A stretch of 46,606 nucleotides of DNA from Myxococcota bacterium (GTDB taxonomy: Bacteria > Myxococcota_C > UBA6777), in contig JAKLKB010000003.1 in the NCBI GenBank assembly GCA_023150835.1, forward strand, positions 1 through 46,606. Reading direction: 5' to 3'. Positions 7,229 through 16,099 of this stretch are shown one piece after another. Positions within the stretch are counted from its first letter, which is position 1. Every line of letters begins with the position of its first letter. The translations under genes and the position numbers were made by a program. The notes below the pieces were generated by a model, which saw only the letters and a list, made by a program, of their open reading frames with translations, had not been told where the DNA came from and made no database searches.

Positions 7229-7240
7229 TTCGGTGCGGAT

Positions 7241-7320
7241 CCTTGACAGACCAAATCAAGACAACGACTCTGTCGCTTGGCCATTCACAAACACGGCTTT
7301 TTTCAACCGTGCAAGTCCGA
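7241..7320 (-). mobile_element. Family C element, second partial copy
   Basis: The landmarks ACGACTCTGTCGCTTGGCC and ACACGGCTTTTTT followed by a CAAGTCC end match one half of family C. It is adjacent to the copy at 7094-7228. The region carries a frame open into the ptuA-like gene, but that sequence is element-derived. Confidence 0.5.
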
Positions 7321-7358
7321 AGAAGATCGAAAAAAACGAAAAAACGGAAAGTCCACCG

Positions 7359-9353
7359 ATGAGCGCATACTACGCATCTCTCAGCAAAGCACCGTGGACG
7401 CTCGTCTACCGCGCACAACTGCCTGAGGACTTCAACGAATTCCTTGTTGCTCTCCCCAACGGCGGCCCCGAATCCAAAGACCCGATCGACTGGCGATTTC
7501 TCGAAGAAGGCGAAGATCGCTCACTCCCGCAAGGCTATCTTCCCTTCCATACACTCCACAACACAGCGATCCAACCCATCGAAGCAGCCCAACCCATCGA
7601 AGCAGCCCAACCCATCGAAGCAGCCCAACCCATCGAAGCAGCACAACCCATCGAAGCAGCACAACCCATCGAGGCAAAACGCGGCTTTGTTCCGCAAGAT
7701 CGACCACGTGGCCTTCGACATTGGGCCAACGTGCTGCTCCGAAAAGAAACCTACCGTGTTGTAGAGTTCTACCTTCACAAAAACGAAACACGCTTGATCG
7801 CGGGAAAAGCCCTCTCTGTTTTTGTTTTGGAGCCAATGCTTCCAAAGAGCCTCTTTCCCTCCGATGATACAGAGCGATACGAGGGGCTTTCGGTGGGTTC
7901 GTGTCTTTCGTTTGAAGATGATCGGCTTTGGTACATCTGCGCGTTTGAAACGGCGTCTTTGAACGAGCCGCTACGCGTACACTGCCGTTTGTTGCAACTT
8001 GGGCTAAACCTCGTCCAGATCGGGAACTATCGGGGATTTCCATCTCTGTCCGTCTGCTTTTCTTTTCCCTGCACCGTGATCGTTGCTCCCAACGGCGCAG
8101 GAAAAACCGCCTTCTTAGACGCCACCGCCAGCCTACTGCGCACGTTGTTAGATGACATCGAAGGCAAGGAAAAACGGCCGATCCTTCAACCATTCGACAC
8201 ACGCCGCACACAAAGCCCACAACACGCGATGGAGCCTGTCTTTCCAACAACGTTGCTGGCCCTTTACGCTTGGCCGAACGAATGGAGCCGATGGGGGCTT
8301 GAAAAAACTTCCGAAGACACGGATCACGCCATTCCTCGGCGAAGAACTTGGGATGCGAACGTGCTCGCTACAGCCCATCACCTGCGGCATGCCGTTCAGA
8401 ACGATCTTTTGGACGCAAGCCGCACTCCCACAACGCTTCCTGTGTTCGCTTATTACGGGACGCAACGCTTGTGGGACACGCGGCAGATCGCCCCAAGAAA
8501 AAACAAAGATCCGACTCCAAATGCCCGACTGCGCGGCTATCAAGACTGTTTGCATTCCTCTGCACGATATGCGTCGTTTGTGGACTGGTTTCGGCGCTAC
8601 GCATCAGAAGCGCAGTTTCGCCCCAATTCTCCGCATCAACCGAAAGAACGATTGGAATGCGTACGCAACGCGATTCGGCACGTTCTTGCTCCTCAAGGCA
8701 TCGAAGATATCGCATGGGACTTTGTTGAAGAAACAGTCGTTGTGCAACATCGCACTCAGGGGACTCTTCCTGCGGATGCGATGAGCGACGGTATCCGCAC
8801 AATGCTTGGGCTTGTGGGCGATCTAGCGCATCGCGCAGTGCGACTGAATCCGCACCTCGGTAAAGAGGCGGCCAAACAATCCGACGGACTGGTCTTGATC
8901 GATGAAGTCGATCTACACCTCCACCCCGACTGGCAACAACATATCCTCGCGCTGTTGTTCGCGGCGTTCCCCCGCCTCCAATTTGTGGTGACCACACACA
9001 GCCCACAGGTGCTTTCGACCATCCATGCCGACGCCATCCGCGTCCTTTCTGTAGACGAAGAAGGAGCCGTACACGTCCTCACGCCGACCCAACAAACACG
9101 CGGAGTTGAAAGCCCCGACGTGATGGCCTCGGTGATGAGGATCGATCCGCTGCCTCCAGTACCCGAGGCATACTGGATACAAGAATACCGCGAATTAGCC
9201 GAACAAGGCTCCGCCGATACACCAGAAGCCCAAAGAAAAAGAGAACGGATCGAAAAGCACTTTGGCTCCCAACATCCGCTGTTGCTAGGGATCGATCGCC
9301 TGCGACGATTCCAACAATTCAAACAGCGCCGCGCATCCAACACCGAACAATAA
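7359..9353 (+). CDS. ptuA: PtuA-like AAA ATPase of a Septu-type defence pair
   Basis: The 664-residue product is an ABC/SMC-like AAA ATPase. Walker A (VAPNGAGKTAFLD) is at about 242-254; Walker B and D-loop (LVLIDEVDLHLHPDWQQ) are at about 511-527; a switch His lies in VVTTHSPQVLSTIHAD. The downstream neighbour encodes an HNH protein of the PtuB type, which together suggests a Septu anti-phage system in which PtuA oligomerises with the PtuB nuclease. The start at 7359 is chosen because earlier in-frame sequence is family C repeat. Oddity: residues about 70-107 consist of six tandem PIEAAQ-type hexapeptides inside a long N-terminal region (about 230 residues before Walker A). The protein is longer than typical PtuA. 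No reverse transcriptase gene lies upstream, so it is not a retron-linked version. Confidence 0.8.
   Translation: MSAYYASLSKAPWTLVYRAQLPEDFNEFLVALPNGGPESKDPIDWRFLEEGEDRSLPQGYLPFHTLHNTAIQPIEAAQPIEAAQPIEAAQPIEAAQPIEAAQPIEAKRGFVPQDRPRGLRHWANVLLRKETYRVVEFYLHKNETRLIAGKALSVFVLEPMLPKSLFPSDDTERYEGLSVGSCLSFEDDRLWYICAFETASLNEPLRVHCRLLQLGLNLVQIGNYRGFPSLSVCFSFPCTVIVAPNGAGKTAFLDATASLLRTLLDDIEGKEKRPILQPFDTRRTQSPQHAMEPVFPTTLLALYAWPNEWSRWGLEKTSEDTDHAIPRRRTWDANVLATAHHLRHAVQNDLLDASRTPTTLPVFAYYGTQRLWDTRQIAPRKNKDPTPNARLRGYQDCLHSSARYASFVDWFRRYASEAQFRPNSPHQPKERLECVRNAIRHVLAPQGIEDIAWDFVEETVVVQHRTQGTLPADAMSDGIRTMLGLVGDLAHRAVRLNPHLGKEAAKQSDGLVLIDEVDLHLHPDWQQHILALLFAAFPRLQFVVTTHSPQVLSTIHADAIRVLSVDEEGAVHVLTPTQQTRGVESPDVMASVMRIDPLPPVPEAYWIQEYRELAEQGSADTPEAQRKRERIEKHFGSQHPLLLGIDRLRRFQQFKQRRASNTEQ
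7569..7680 (+). repeat. In-frame 18-bp tandem repeat in the ptuA-like gene
   Basis: About six copies of CCCATCGAAGCAGCCCAA encode PIEAAQ repeats, with only synonymous or minor changes (CCC/CAC and GAA/GAG variants). Near-identity suggests recent expansion by slippage or recombination. Confidence 0.9.
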
Positions 9354-9364
9354 AGAGACCGCAG

Positions 9365-10024
9365 ATGCACAAACTCGACCGCGAGAGCATTCCTGTTCCG
9401 ATGTGCCTCGCACACTACAAACACGGAGCAGATCACTGGAAAGACGTCTCTTCTGCCGACAAACAGACGATTCGCGAGGGCCTCCAACAGATGCAGGCAG
9501 GTTTGTGCGCCTATTGCGAAAGTGCTCTCAGCCAACTTTACCAACACATCGAACATTTCCGCCAACAAGCGCACTTTCCTCAATTCGCCTTCCGATGGAA
9601 CAACCTCTTTTTGTCCTGCGACCAACAGGACTCCTGCGGAAGATACAAAGACAAACAACCTTTCCATTCCTACAAGCACGAAAACTTACTGGATCCTTGC
9701 GTGGACGATCCTGACGCTTTCCTGTCTTTTACTTCGGACGGAGCCATCCACCCAAGAAAAAACCTCGGAGCAAAACAAAGACAACGAGCCGAAGAAACGC
9801 TGCGCATCTTTGGATTAGACGCAAATTGGGGCAGGCTTCGGAGGATGCGCCAACAAACCCTCAAAGGCTATCAACTTCAGAAGGGGTTCACAGACATGAT
9901 CGAGGATCTCGAAGCGTTGACAGAAGAAGAAAGATCCGAATATCTCTCCGAAGAGATTGCCGCGATCCGCAACCATCCATTCTGTACAACGATCCGTCAT
10001 TTTCTCGAAGGCTGTCTCGAATAG
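9365..10024 (+). CDS. ptuB: PtuB-like HNH endonuclease
   Basis: The 219-residue product has the signatures of PtuB / TIGR02646-type HNH proteins: CAYCE (Cys48, Cys51), HIEHFR (about 61-66), then FRWNNLFLSC and CGRYKDK. These would form the metal site and catalytic HNH core. It starts 11 bp after the ptuA-like stop and is clearly in one transcript with it. In Septu systems the nuclease is held by the ATPase until phage infection and then cleaves nucleic acid. The C-terminal half is helical and charged (EALTEEERSEYLSEEI). The length fits the family. Confidence 0.85.
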   Translation: MHKLDRESIPVPMCLAHYKHGADHWKDVSSADKQTIREGLQQMQAGLCAYCESALSQLYQHIEHFRQQAHFPQFAFRWNNLFLSCDQQDSCGRYKDKQPFHSYKHENLLDPCVDDPDAFLSFTSDGAIHPRKNLGAKQRQRAEETLRIFGLDANWGRLRRMRQQTLKGYQLQKGFTDMIEDLEALTEEERSEYLSEEIAAIRNHPFCTTIRHFLEGCLE

Positions 10025-10109
10025 AACCGCACCTCCCCAAAAAGACCGTGAACAGGGGGAGAGAGCAGATGCCAAACGCGCCGAATCCGCAACATCGAAG
10101 GAGACGTTG

Positions 10110-13100
10110 ATGACGAAAGACTCTAGCCCGCGCAACATCGCCCCTCAAGACTTTTTCGCAACAGGCGGGGTCTGGCGTAGCCTTGATCTGCGTTGGGAAG
10201 TCGGGCAAGTCCTCAAGGATCGCTACCGCCTACTTGAGCAGATCAATCGCGGTGGGATGGCGGATATCTGGAAAGCCTTTGATCAAGAAGCCGAACGCAT
10301 CGTCGCGATCAAGCGCCTCGGCGAAGAACTCTTGCGTGAAGAAGCCGCCCAACAGCGCTTTTTGCGCGAGATCCAAACACTCAGCCAACTGGATCATCCC
10401 GATATCGTCCGTCTCTACGACCTTTCGCCCGAAGGGATGTTCTTTGTCATGGAATACCTCGAAGGCAAGGATCTACGGCATCTATTGAACGAGCAGCGCA
10501 GCTTGCCTCTGCACGATGCGCTAGAGATCTTCGCGAAGATGGCGGATGTTCTCGTCTTTACACACCAAAAAGGATTGATCCACCGCGATCTTAAACCCGA
10601 AAATGTGTTTTTGCATCCGCCCTATCCTTGGGGCGTAAAGCTGCTTGACTTTGGCATCGTCTACACGATGGAAGGCACACGCTACACCGCAACGCTTTCG
10701 CGCCTTGGGACGGCCTATTACATGGCTCCCGAACAACTCCATCCCGGCCCTTCGATCACCGAAAAAGCCGATGTGTATAGCTGCGGTCAGATGCTTTATG
10801 AAGCTCTGAGCGGTCGCGTCGTCCAAGCCAAAGCACCGCAACTCGACAAAGTATTCCGCCAACGCATCGAACAAGGCCAGCTTCCGCCGAGGGTGCTTCC
10901 CGAGGCGCTTCGGCCTGTTGCGATGGAGATATTGACCGAGCTTCAAACGTGGATCGATCGGGCCTTGGAATACGAACCCGAAGAGCGCTGCGCCATGAGC
11001 GAACTTGCTGACGCGCTCAAGGCATTCCATCAACGCTACACCGAGGCTCGGCAAAACCAAGCAGGGACGCACAAAGCCGCGATCTTGCGAACGCTTGCAA
11101 GCAACGAAAAAGCGGCCCCGCTGCGCGAACATCTCGAAGAAGTCTGCACGATGTATCCCGAATCGACATTGCTACGGGATCTTTCGATGCAGCTTCAAGA
11201 AGGCATCCAAGCAAGCGATGCCCTTGCCGCGCAACTCCAACACGCCGAACCACCGCTCGATCTGGAAGATCGACGCCAACGATGGAAAGATGCTGCCGAA
11301 CAAGCCCACTATCCCGCGATCTTTTCGAACCACACCTACGCCCAAGGCATCAAAGCCGCGTATGCTGCGCTGATGGAAGCTCTCAAAGAAAACAAGCGCC
11401 TGATCGAACAGCGCGGCCCGCTCCATGCCCGCGAGATCTGGCAAACCCACCAGACCCACGCCAAGACATGGCGCGCACATGACGCCTATCTACAAAGTCT
11501 GCTCGCACAGATGCAAAGCGTCCCCACCTTGATCCGAAAACTCGCAGACATCGAGAACACAGAACTGTCCCCTGAGCAACGTGAACAAAGCTACCAGATC
11601 GCGCAAACAGCCTTGCGTGCGCTCGGTCGCTCCGTCTTGCCGACGCTGATCGATGCGCTTTCCACCGAAGATCCAGCCCTTCGCAGCGGCCTGCTCCCCT
11701 GTCTCGCCTCATGGGGCGAGGACAGTCGGCCTCTTTTGCGCGAAGCCCTCCAAAGCCCACAAGCCCCCCTCCGCCAAGGCGCTGCTTCGGCCTTGGGCCA
11801 GCATCCTTCGATCCAAAGCGATGACTTCAAAGCCCTTGGGAAGCTGCTCGGCGATCCAGAAGAGCCGGTACGAATCGCTGCCGCTGAAGCCCTCGCTGCT
11901 CCGCACCAAAAAGCAGGTTTCGACGAACTGCTCGACCGCATCGACCCCAACCAGCCAGAACGCAGCATGGCCGTGTTGCATGGCCTCCGCTGCTACGCGA
12001 TGAACGATCCGCAATCCCTGTCCTCCTACCTCTCCAAGATCGCTTCCTTGCTGGAACCCGACCACCGCACGCTGCGAGAAGCCGCGCTCCAAACTCTCCT
12101 GTCTGCGGGAGAAGCAGGTGCGACCTTTTTGCTTGCCTGTGAAGAAGCGTTCCTCTCGCTGTTTTGGGAACAACGCTACCAAGCCGCTTTAGCCTTTGCG
12201 CGGTATGCCAAGCGGCATTGGACAAAGCTGCTCAAAACTTCTGACACCGACAACTGGTGTACCCAAGAAGCCCGACTGTTCGCACTGATCGAATACTTTG
12301 TCGAACATCCGCCCGCCCCTCACAAGATCTATCCTCTCGATACCAACGAGATCGTTGCCTTTGACAAAGCCGCAAGCATCGCTGCTTTGCTTTCCTTACC
12401 CACACAAAATCGAGATATCGTTGCGGCGCTCGGCAATTTTGATCGAGACGTGATGTTATCGCTCATCCACCGTTTGCAACAAAACTTCCCTATCGAAATA
12501 CGCCGAATGGCCGCCCAAGCCCTCGCCCAGATCGGCCCCCTTGCGTGGGAAGCTGCCGAACCCCTTTCTCAAATCGTCGCAAAACCCGATGATTCGGTGG
12601 AATTGCTCGTGGACACACTCAAAGCCCTTGCCGCCATGCAAACAGCCGCTTTTGATGCGCTCCCTCACGTCCGCACTTTGCTACAACATCCTCACGCCGA
12701 AGTATGCGATGCTGCAGTCAAAGCCATCACCGCCATCCACCATCCCTCTCGCTCGATGGATAGAGCCATCATGTTTTTTGTGGATCCGAAAAAGAAAGCC
12801 CTTTTTTCTTATTTATGGTCTATCGCTAAAGTCAACATCTCACGTGATTTTACAGAAGAAATCTGGCAAAACGTCGGCTTATCCACAAAACAACGAATCA
12901 AGGCACTCTTCAGCCTTTCTAAGAAAAGCAGGACAAAGGAATCTATCTACCCCAGACAGCACTTCTATCTGGGCTGGTTAAATCTAGATAGAAGTGCGAA
13001 TGCTCTGGACGCTGTACTTTTCCACGCAGGTCCACTGCGAACCGAAACGGTCAGCTTCTTGGCGGAACTCAAACCATCGGATGCTTTGTATGCGCCTTTG

Positions 13101-13226
13101 ATGCAGGCTCTTTCGGCGTTGGACGAAGATGCAACGATGCTGTTGCTGGGTAAGATCGAAAAGGCCGGAGATCGGGAGAGGATGAAAGAGATGATACAAA
13201 AAGCACGGAGATGGCGAGGCGAATGA
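10110..13226 (+). CDS. Hanks-type Ser/Thr protein kinase with C-terminal HEAT-like repeats
   Basis: A 1038-residue protein. The kinase domain (about 38-300) has a glycine-rich NRGGMA loop, catalytic Lys68 in VAIKRL, HRDLKPEN (Asp160), DFG (Asp180) and an APE motif near 206, so it should be active. Residues about 300-520 are helical. From about 520 to the end there are repeated helical units such as RALGRSVLPTLIDAL, PLRQGAASALGQHP and EPVRIAAAEALAAP, typical of PBS-lyase/HEAT repeats. No transmembrane segment is seen, so it is probably cytoplasmic. ATG 10110 has AAGGAG seven bases upstream. It lies 85 bp after ptuB on the same strand without an obvious terminator, so co-expression with the Septu-like pair is possible. 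It could equally be an independent signalling gene. Confidence 0.85.
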   Translation: MTKDSSPRNIAPQDFFATGGVWRSLDLRWEVGQVLKDRYRLLEQINRGGMADIWKAFDQEAERIVAIKRLGEELLREEAAQQRFLREIQTLSQLDHPDIVRLYDLSPEGMFFVMEYLEGKDLRHLLNEQRSLPLHDALEIFAKMADVLVFTHQKGLIHRDLKPENVFLHPPYPWGVKLLDFGIVYTMEGTRYTATLSRLGTAYYMAPEQLHPGPSITEKADVYSCGQMLYEALSGRVVQAKAPQLDKVFRQRIEQGQLPPRVLPEALRPVAMEILTELQTWIDRALEYEPEERCAMSELADALKAFHQRYTEARQNQAGTHKAAILRTLASNEKAAPLREHLEEVCTMYPESTLLRDLSMQLQEGIQASDALAAQLQHAEPPLDLEDRRQRWKDAAEQAHYPAIFSNHTYAQGIKAAYAALMEALKENKRLIEQRGPLHAREIWQTHQTHAKTWRAHDAYLQSLLAQMQSVPTLIRKLADIENTELSPEQREQSYQIAQTALRALGRSVLPTLIDALSTEDPALRSGLLPCLASWGEDSRPLLREALQSPQAPLRQGAASALGQHPSIQSDDFKALGKLLGDPEEPVRIAAAEALAAPHQKAGFDELLDRIDPNQPERSMAVLHGLRCYAMNDPQSLSSYLSKIASLLEPDHRTLREAALQTLLSAGEAGATFLLACEEAFLSLFWEQRYQAALAFARYAKRHWTKLLKTSDTDNWCTQEARLFALIEYFVEHPPAPHKIYPLDTNEIVAFDKAASIAALLSLPTQNRDIVAALGNFDRDVMLSLIHRLQQNFPIEIRRMAAQALAQIGPLAWEAAEPLSQIVAKPDDSVELLVDTLKALAAMQTAAFDALPHVRTLLQHPHAEVCDAAVKAITAIHHPSRSMDRAIMFFVDPKKKALFSYLWSIAKVNISRDFTEEIWQNVGLSTKQRIKALFSLSKKSRTKESIYPRQHFYLGWLNLDRSANALDAVLFHAGPLRTETVSFLAELKPSDALYAPLMQALSALDEDATMLLLGKIEKAGDRERMKEMIQKARRWRGE

Positions 13227-13249
13227 GGATGGGACGAGGTGTACCCCTC

Positions 13250-13310
13250 ATCCCCCCGCCCCCCTTCTCCCCGCTGTCGCGGAGGCGAAGGGGGAGAAAG
13301 AGGGCAGATC
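13250..13310. repeat. GC-rich inverted repeat after the kinase gene
   Basis: CCTTCTCCCC and GGGGGAGAAAG can form a stem around a 16-18-base loop 25-60 bases after the kinase stop. It resembles other CCTCCCC...GGGGAGG segments in the window (36966-37000, 37078-37115). It lacks a strong T-run, so its role as a terminator is uncertain. Confidence 0.4.
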
Positions 13311-13342
13311 AGGCGATCGTCTCGATTTCGTGAGCGGATGTA

Positions 13343-13507
13343 GAAGTGCGGCGCATTGGACAAAAAACCTCGTGCATTGGCCAAAAATCCCCGTGTTATC
13401 GGCACTTCAAGCGACAGAGTCGTTGGTTTGAAAAACCGCTGATCTGTTCGCCAACACGGGGTCAAGGGGCGGCAGTCCCTTGCGGGGTATGGGGCAGCGC
13501 CCCACAA
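13343..13507 (+). mobile_element. Family C element
   Basis: About 165 bp with the full set of landmarks: CCAAAAATCCCCGTGTTATC, CAAGCGACAGAGTCGTTGG, CGCTGATCTGTTCGCC, GGGGTCAAGGGGCGGCAGTC and ATGGGGCAGCGCCCC. The outer ends are weak. It accounts for most of the 343-bp gap between the kinase and tRNase Z-like genes. Confidence 0.65.
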
Positions 13508-13569
13508 AATCACCCCCTACCCAACCAATAAACCATCTCCCCTAAAAACTAATCCAACCCCAAAAGACC

Positions 13570-14595
13570 CTATACAACGGAGATATCCCAATGTTCGGGG
13601 AAGCGGGTATTGGGGAAGATAGCGCGGGCTTCGTCGAGCATGGCGAGCCATTCGGTGGGGGCGTAGCGACGGGAGAGATGGAAGAGGACGAGTTCTTGGA
13701 TCTGGGCGGCTTTGGCGAGTTCAGCGGTGAGTTGTGTGGTCATGTGGAAGTAAGCGCGGGCAAGGGAGAGATCAGCGTGGCAGTACTGTGATTCACAAAT
13801 GACGGTGCGGACGCCTTGGAGGGCGTTAACGAGGTGGGAGGAGGCGGCATCGTCGAGCAAGAAGTCGGTCAGGTAGGCGACGGAATCGCCGATGGTTTCG
13901 GTGAGGAGAGCGGCCCGAAGCTCGCCGAGAGTGAAGGTGCGTTCGCCGATGCTGATCTCGGCGGAAGCATCGCCGTCTTGGGGGATGGCTTTGATGCGCT
14001 GCATCCAAGGCCCGGGGCGAAGGCCCATTGCGCTCACGCGATCCATAGCGATGTTGCGTTTGGGTTGTTCACGGACGATATAAGCGAGGGTGGTGGTGCG
14101 GTGATCCATCGTTAGAGCGTCGATGGTGTAGGTTGAAGTATCGATGATACGGGTATTTGTGAGCGATAGAGGTTCTTCGGAGTGGGCGATGGCGAAGGCT
14201 TCGGCGAGTTGGTAGCGGGTGCGCAAGATGGCGGAGGGATGGACTTCGTGGACCCGCCAAGCGACATCTTCCATCTCGCAGTGGAGGTTCCACAAAAAGC
14301 CTTGGAAGCGGTGCTGGAGGATACGGGCCGTTTCAGGAGGCCCCCAGATCACGTTGGGACGGTTGTTTCGGCTGTAGAGGCATCGGAAAAAAGCATCAAA
14401 GCCAGCGATATGATCCATGTGCTGATGAGAAAACAGCAGGGCATCGACTTCGAGCAGCGAACCGAAGGGTACGGTCGCCAAGCATCCTTCGCCGCAATCA
14501 AACAACAACCGTGTGATCCCTTGTCCGCTATCGATCTCCATCCACAAAGCGTTGTCGGATTCGGGCTGCCCGAGGACTTGAATACGGATACTCAT
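13570..14595 (-). CDS. tRNase Z-like metallo-beta-lactamase-fold hydrolase
   Basis: The 341-residue product has an MBL zinc site FSHQHMDHIAGFDAF (HxHxDH at about 57-62). It also has a GPPET segment, an ESQYCHAD strand and a C-terminal LFHLSRRY. This layout is that of RNase Z (3'-tRNA endonuclease), whose members have HxHxDH, GPPxT and HFSxRY. ATG 14595 has AAAGGAG seven bases upstream; the preceding in-frame TTG is not favoured. It is somewhat longer than the usual short-form RNase Z (about 300-310). If it is the cell's tRNase Z it matures tRNA 3' ends. A different MBL hydrolase role cannot be excluded from sequence alone. Confidence 0.75.
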   Translation of the reverse strand: MSIRIQVLGQPESDNALWMEIDSGQGITRLLFDCGEGCLATVPFGSLLEVDALLFSHQHMDHIAGFDAFFRCLYSRNNRPNVIWGPPETARILQHRFQGFLWNLHCEMEDVAWRVHEVHPSAILRTRYQLAEAFAIAHSEEPLSLTNTRIIDTSTYTIDALTMDHRTTTLAYIVREQPKRNIAMDRVSAMGLRPGPWMQRIKAIPQDGDASAEISIGERTFTLGELRAALLTETIGDSVAYLTDFLLDDAASSHLVNALQGVRTVICESQYCHADLSLARAYFHMTTQLTAELAKAAQIQELVLFHLSRRYAPTEWLAMLDEARAIFPNTRFPEHWDISVV

Positions 14596-14880
14596 CAAAG
14601 CGCTCCTTTCGTATGGCTCGCCTTCCTCGCAAGGCGGCGATCAGCCGAAGCGCAGAGAAAGCGTAGATTGCAGCGCCTAGACGGTCGAAGCTTTGAAAAG
14701 TGCGCTTGCAGGAAAACCAACGCGATGGTATGTTGCGCCGTTCGGTGTAAGCGCGAACGCATACGCCGTATTGTTGGCGATTTTGCGCAAACAACGCACA
14801 CCGACGCATCGCATCTCACCGATGCAGTGCGACAAGCTCTGCTCGAAAACCAACCGTTGAGTTTTTTTGAACTACGGATA
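14596..14880. other. Gap upstream of the tRNase Z-like gene, with possible gene remnant
   Basis: No clear gene is seen. A plus-strand frame from about 14728 reads basic sequence ending HLTDAVRQALLENQPLSFFE before entering the family A element at 14881. It has no ribosome binding site and may be the remnant of a gene interrupted by the element. The minus-strand promoter of the tRNase Z-like gene should lie at the 14600 end. Confidence 0.3.
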
Positions 14881-14992
14881 GGACTTACGCAGTTGAAAAG
14901 GGAAGCCCTGAGATATCAGAACGTTGTAGGGGCGGTTCGCGAACCGCCCACGCCCGAACATGGGCCTTTTTCGTATAGAACTGCGTAAGTTC
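14881..14992 (+). mobile_element. Family A MITE-like element, copy 2
   Basis: Exactly 112 bp, from GGACTTACGCAGTT to AACTGCGTAAGTTC, with the same GGGCGGTTCGCGAACCGCCC palindrome in the core. Here the inverted similarity extends outward (CGGATA at the left, TATCCG at the right). The flanking direct repeat is not preserved. Confidence 0.85.
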
Positions 14993-15002
14993 TATCCGAA
15001 TA

Positions 15003-15168
15003 GGAGCGACGCAGTTGGCCCAAAAAACCCGTGTTCGCGGTGTTTCAAGCGACAGAGCCGTTGGTAAAAAAAACGATGATCTCTTCGCCCCTCTCGGAGT
15101 CAAGGGGCGACAGTCTATGGCGGGGCGTGGGGTGAAACCCCACAAACACCCTCCGACTTCGTAAGTCC
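15003..15168 (+). mobile_element. Family C element, full length
   Basis: The 166-bp copy has ends GGAGCGACGCAG and CTTCGTAAGTCC, degenerate versions of the family A ends. Internal landmarks are AACCCGTGTTCGCGG, CAAGCGACAGAGCCGTTGG, GATCTCTTCGCC, GAGTCAAGGGGCGACAGTC and GTGGGGTGAAACCCCAC. It begins 10 bp after family A copy 2. Its right end lies 39 bp upstream of the PlsC-like start codon, so it may supply promoter or leader sequence. Confidence 0.75.
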
Positions 15169-15207
15169 GACACGGAACAAATCGAGACAGAGGAAAGGGG
15201 AAACATC

Positions 15208-16098
15208 ATGCTCTCTCGGCTCTTTTTACTGTTGTCGTCGTTGCTGGTGGTGGTGATCAACATCATCTATCCGACGGTATGGTACACCTCGCTCAAGTTC
15301 TTTCAGTTTGTGTGGTGGTTGAGAGGAAAAGAGCTGCCGCGCACATACACCGATAAGTTTGCGACAGCGTGGGGGTTATTGCAGATCGGGGCGGCATTTC
15401 CCGTGAATCGAACGAAGATTCGGATGGAAGTCTCGGAGAAAGCGAAGGCATACGAAGGTCCGATGTTGGTGATGATGAACCATCAGTCGACGTTCGATAT
15501 CGCGGCGGCGTATTACACGCTGTGGAAGTTGGGTCGGAATCTGCGGTGGGTTTTGAAGAAAGAGCTGCTGAAAGTGCCGGCCATCGGGACCGCGTGCTAC
15601 GAGACGAAGTGTGCATTTGTGGATCGTACGGATCGAAAGAAGGCGGAAGAAGAGTTGTTGCGCTTTTCCAAGCAGATCGAAGAGGACGGTGTGAGCGCGG
15701 TGATCTTTGTGGAGGGGACGCGTGCGACGCCGAAAAAGATGGAGAAGTCGGATTACAGATATCAGTTGAATCCGAAGCCGATGGGGATATCGATCTTGCA
15801 TGAGCAGCTTCCACATTGGCCGATCTTGAGCGTGACACTCGACTGGGTGGGCAAGACAGGGACGACGATCTTTAACACGTCGATTTGGGGGGCGACCTTG
15901 CGGATCGATTGCCAACTCTTTATGCCAGACGAGATCCCAGCCGATCACGACGGCTTTGTAAAATGGTTGTTTGAGGTCGATTGGCCACGCCGAGAAGCCT
16001 TGATCGAGTCGTGGCGTCTCGAAGCAGGGCTTTTGCCCGCAGCCACCTCCCAAGACAACAAAGCACCCACCGAAGCCTCTGAGATGCACCGTGCTTGA
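15208..16098 (+). CDS. PlsC-like 1-acyl-sn-glycerol-3-phosphate acyltransferase
   Basis: The 296-residue product has an N-terminal membrane segment (residues 3-20). Acyltransferase block I is NHQSTFD (91-97, His92 and Asp97 as the HX4D catalytic pair) and block III is FVEGTR (Glu169). A later PILSVTLDW strand fits block IV. These are the hallmarks of PlsC-type lysophosphatidate acyltransferases, which act at the inner membrane in phosphatidic-acid synthesis. Start 15208 has AGGAAAGGGG 8-10 bases upstream. The gene ends one base before the convergent GDYXXLXY gene. The C-terminus (about 270-296) is polar and probably disordered. Substrate choice cannot be read from the motifs. Confidence 0.88.
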   Translation: MLSRLFLLLSSLLVVVINIIYPTVWYTSLKFFQFVWWLRGKELPRTYTDKFATAWGLLQIGAAFPVNRTKIRMEVSEKAKAYEGPMLVMMNHQSTFDIAAAYYTLWKLGRNLRWVLKKELLKVPAIGTACYETKCAFVDRTDRKKAEEELLRFSKQIEEDGVSAVIFVEGTRATPKKMEKSDYRYQLNPKPMGISILHEQLPHWPILSVTLDWVGKTGTTIFNTSIWGATLRIDCQLFMPDEIPADHDGFVKWLFEVDWPRREALIESWRLEAGLLPAATSQDNKAPTEASEMHRA

Positions 16099-16099
16099 T

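Noticed and set aside
7036-7358. Retron reverse transcriptase or msr/msd upstream of the Septu-like pair
   Set aside because: The gap is only 323 bp and consists of family C element copies.
7569-7680. 18-bp repeats considered as a CRISPR array
   Set aside because: The units are contiguous without spacers and in frame with a protein repeat.
13202-13310. Inverted repeat after the kinase as a strong rho-independent terminator
   Set aside because: The stem is present but no T-run follows; kept only as a repeat.
14728-14988. Plus-strand frame as an intact small gene
   Set aside because: It runs into the family A element and has no ribosome binding site; mentioned only as a possible remnant.
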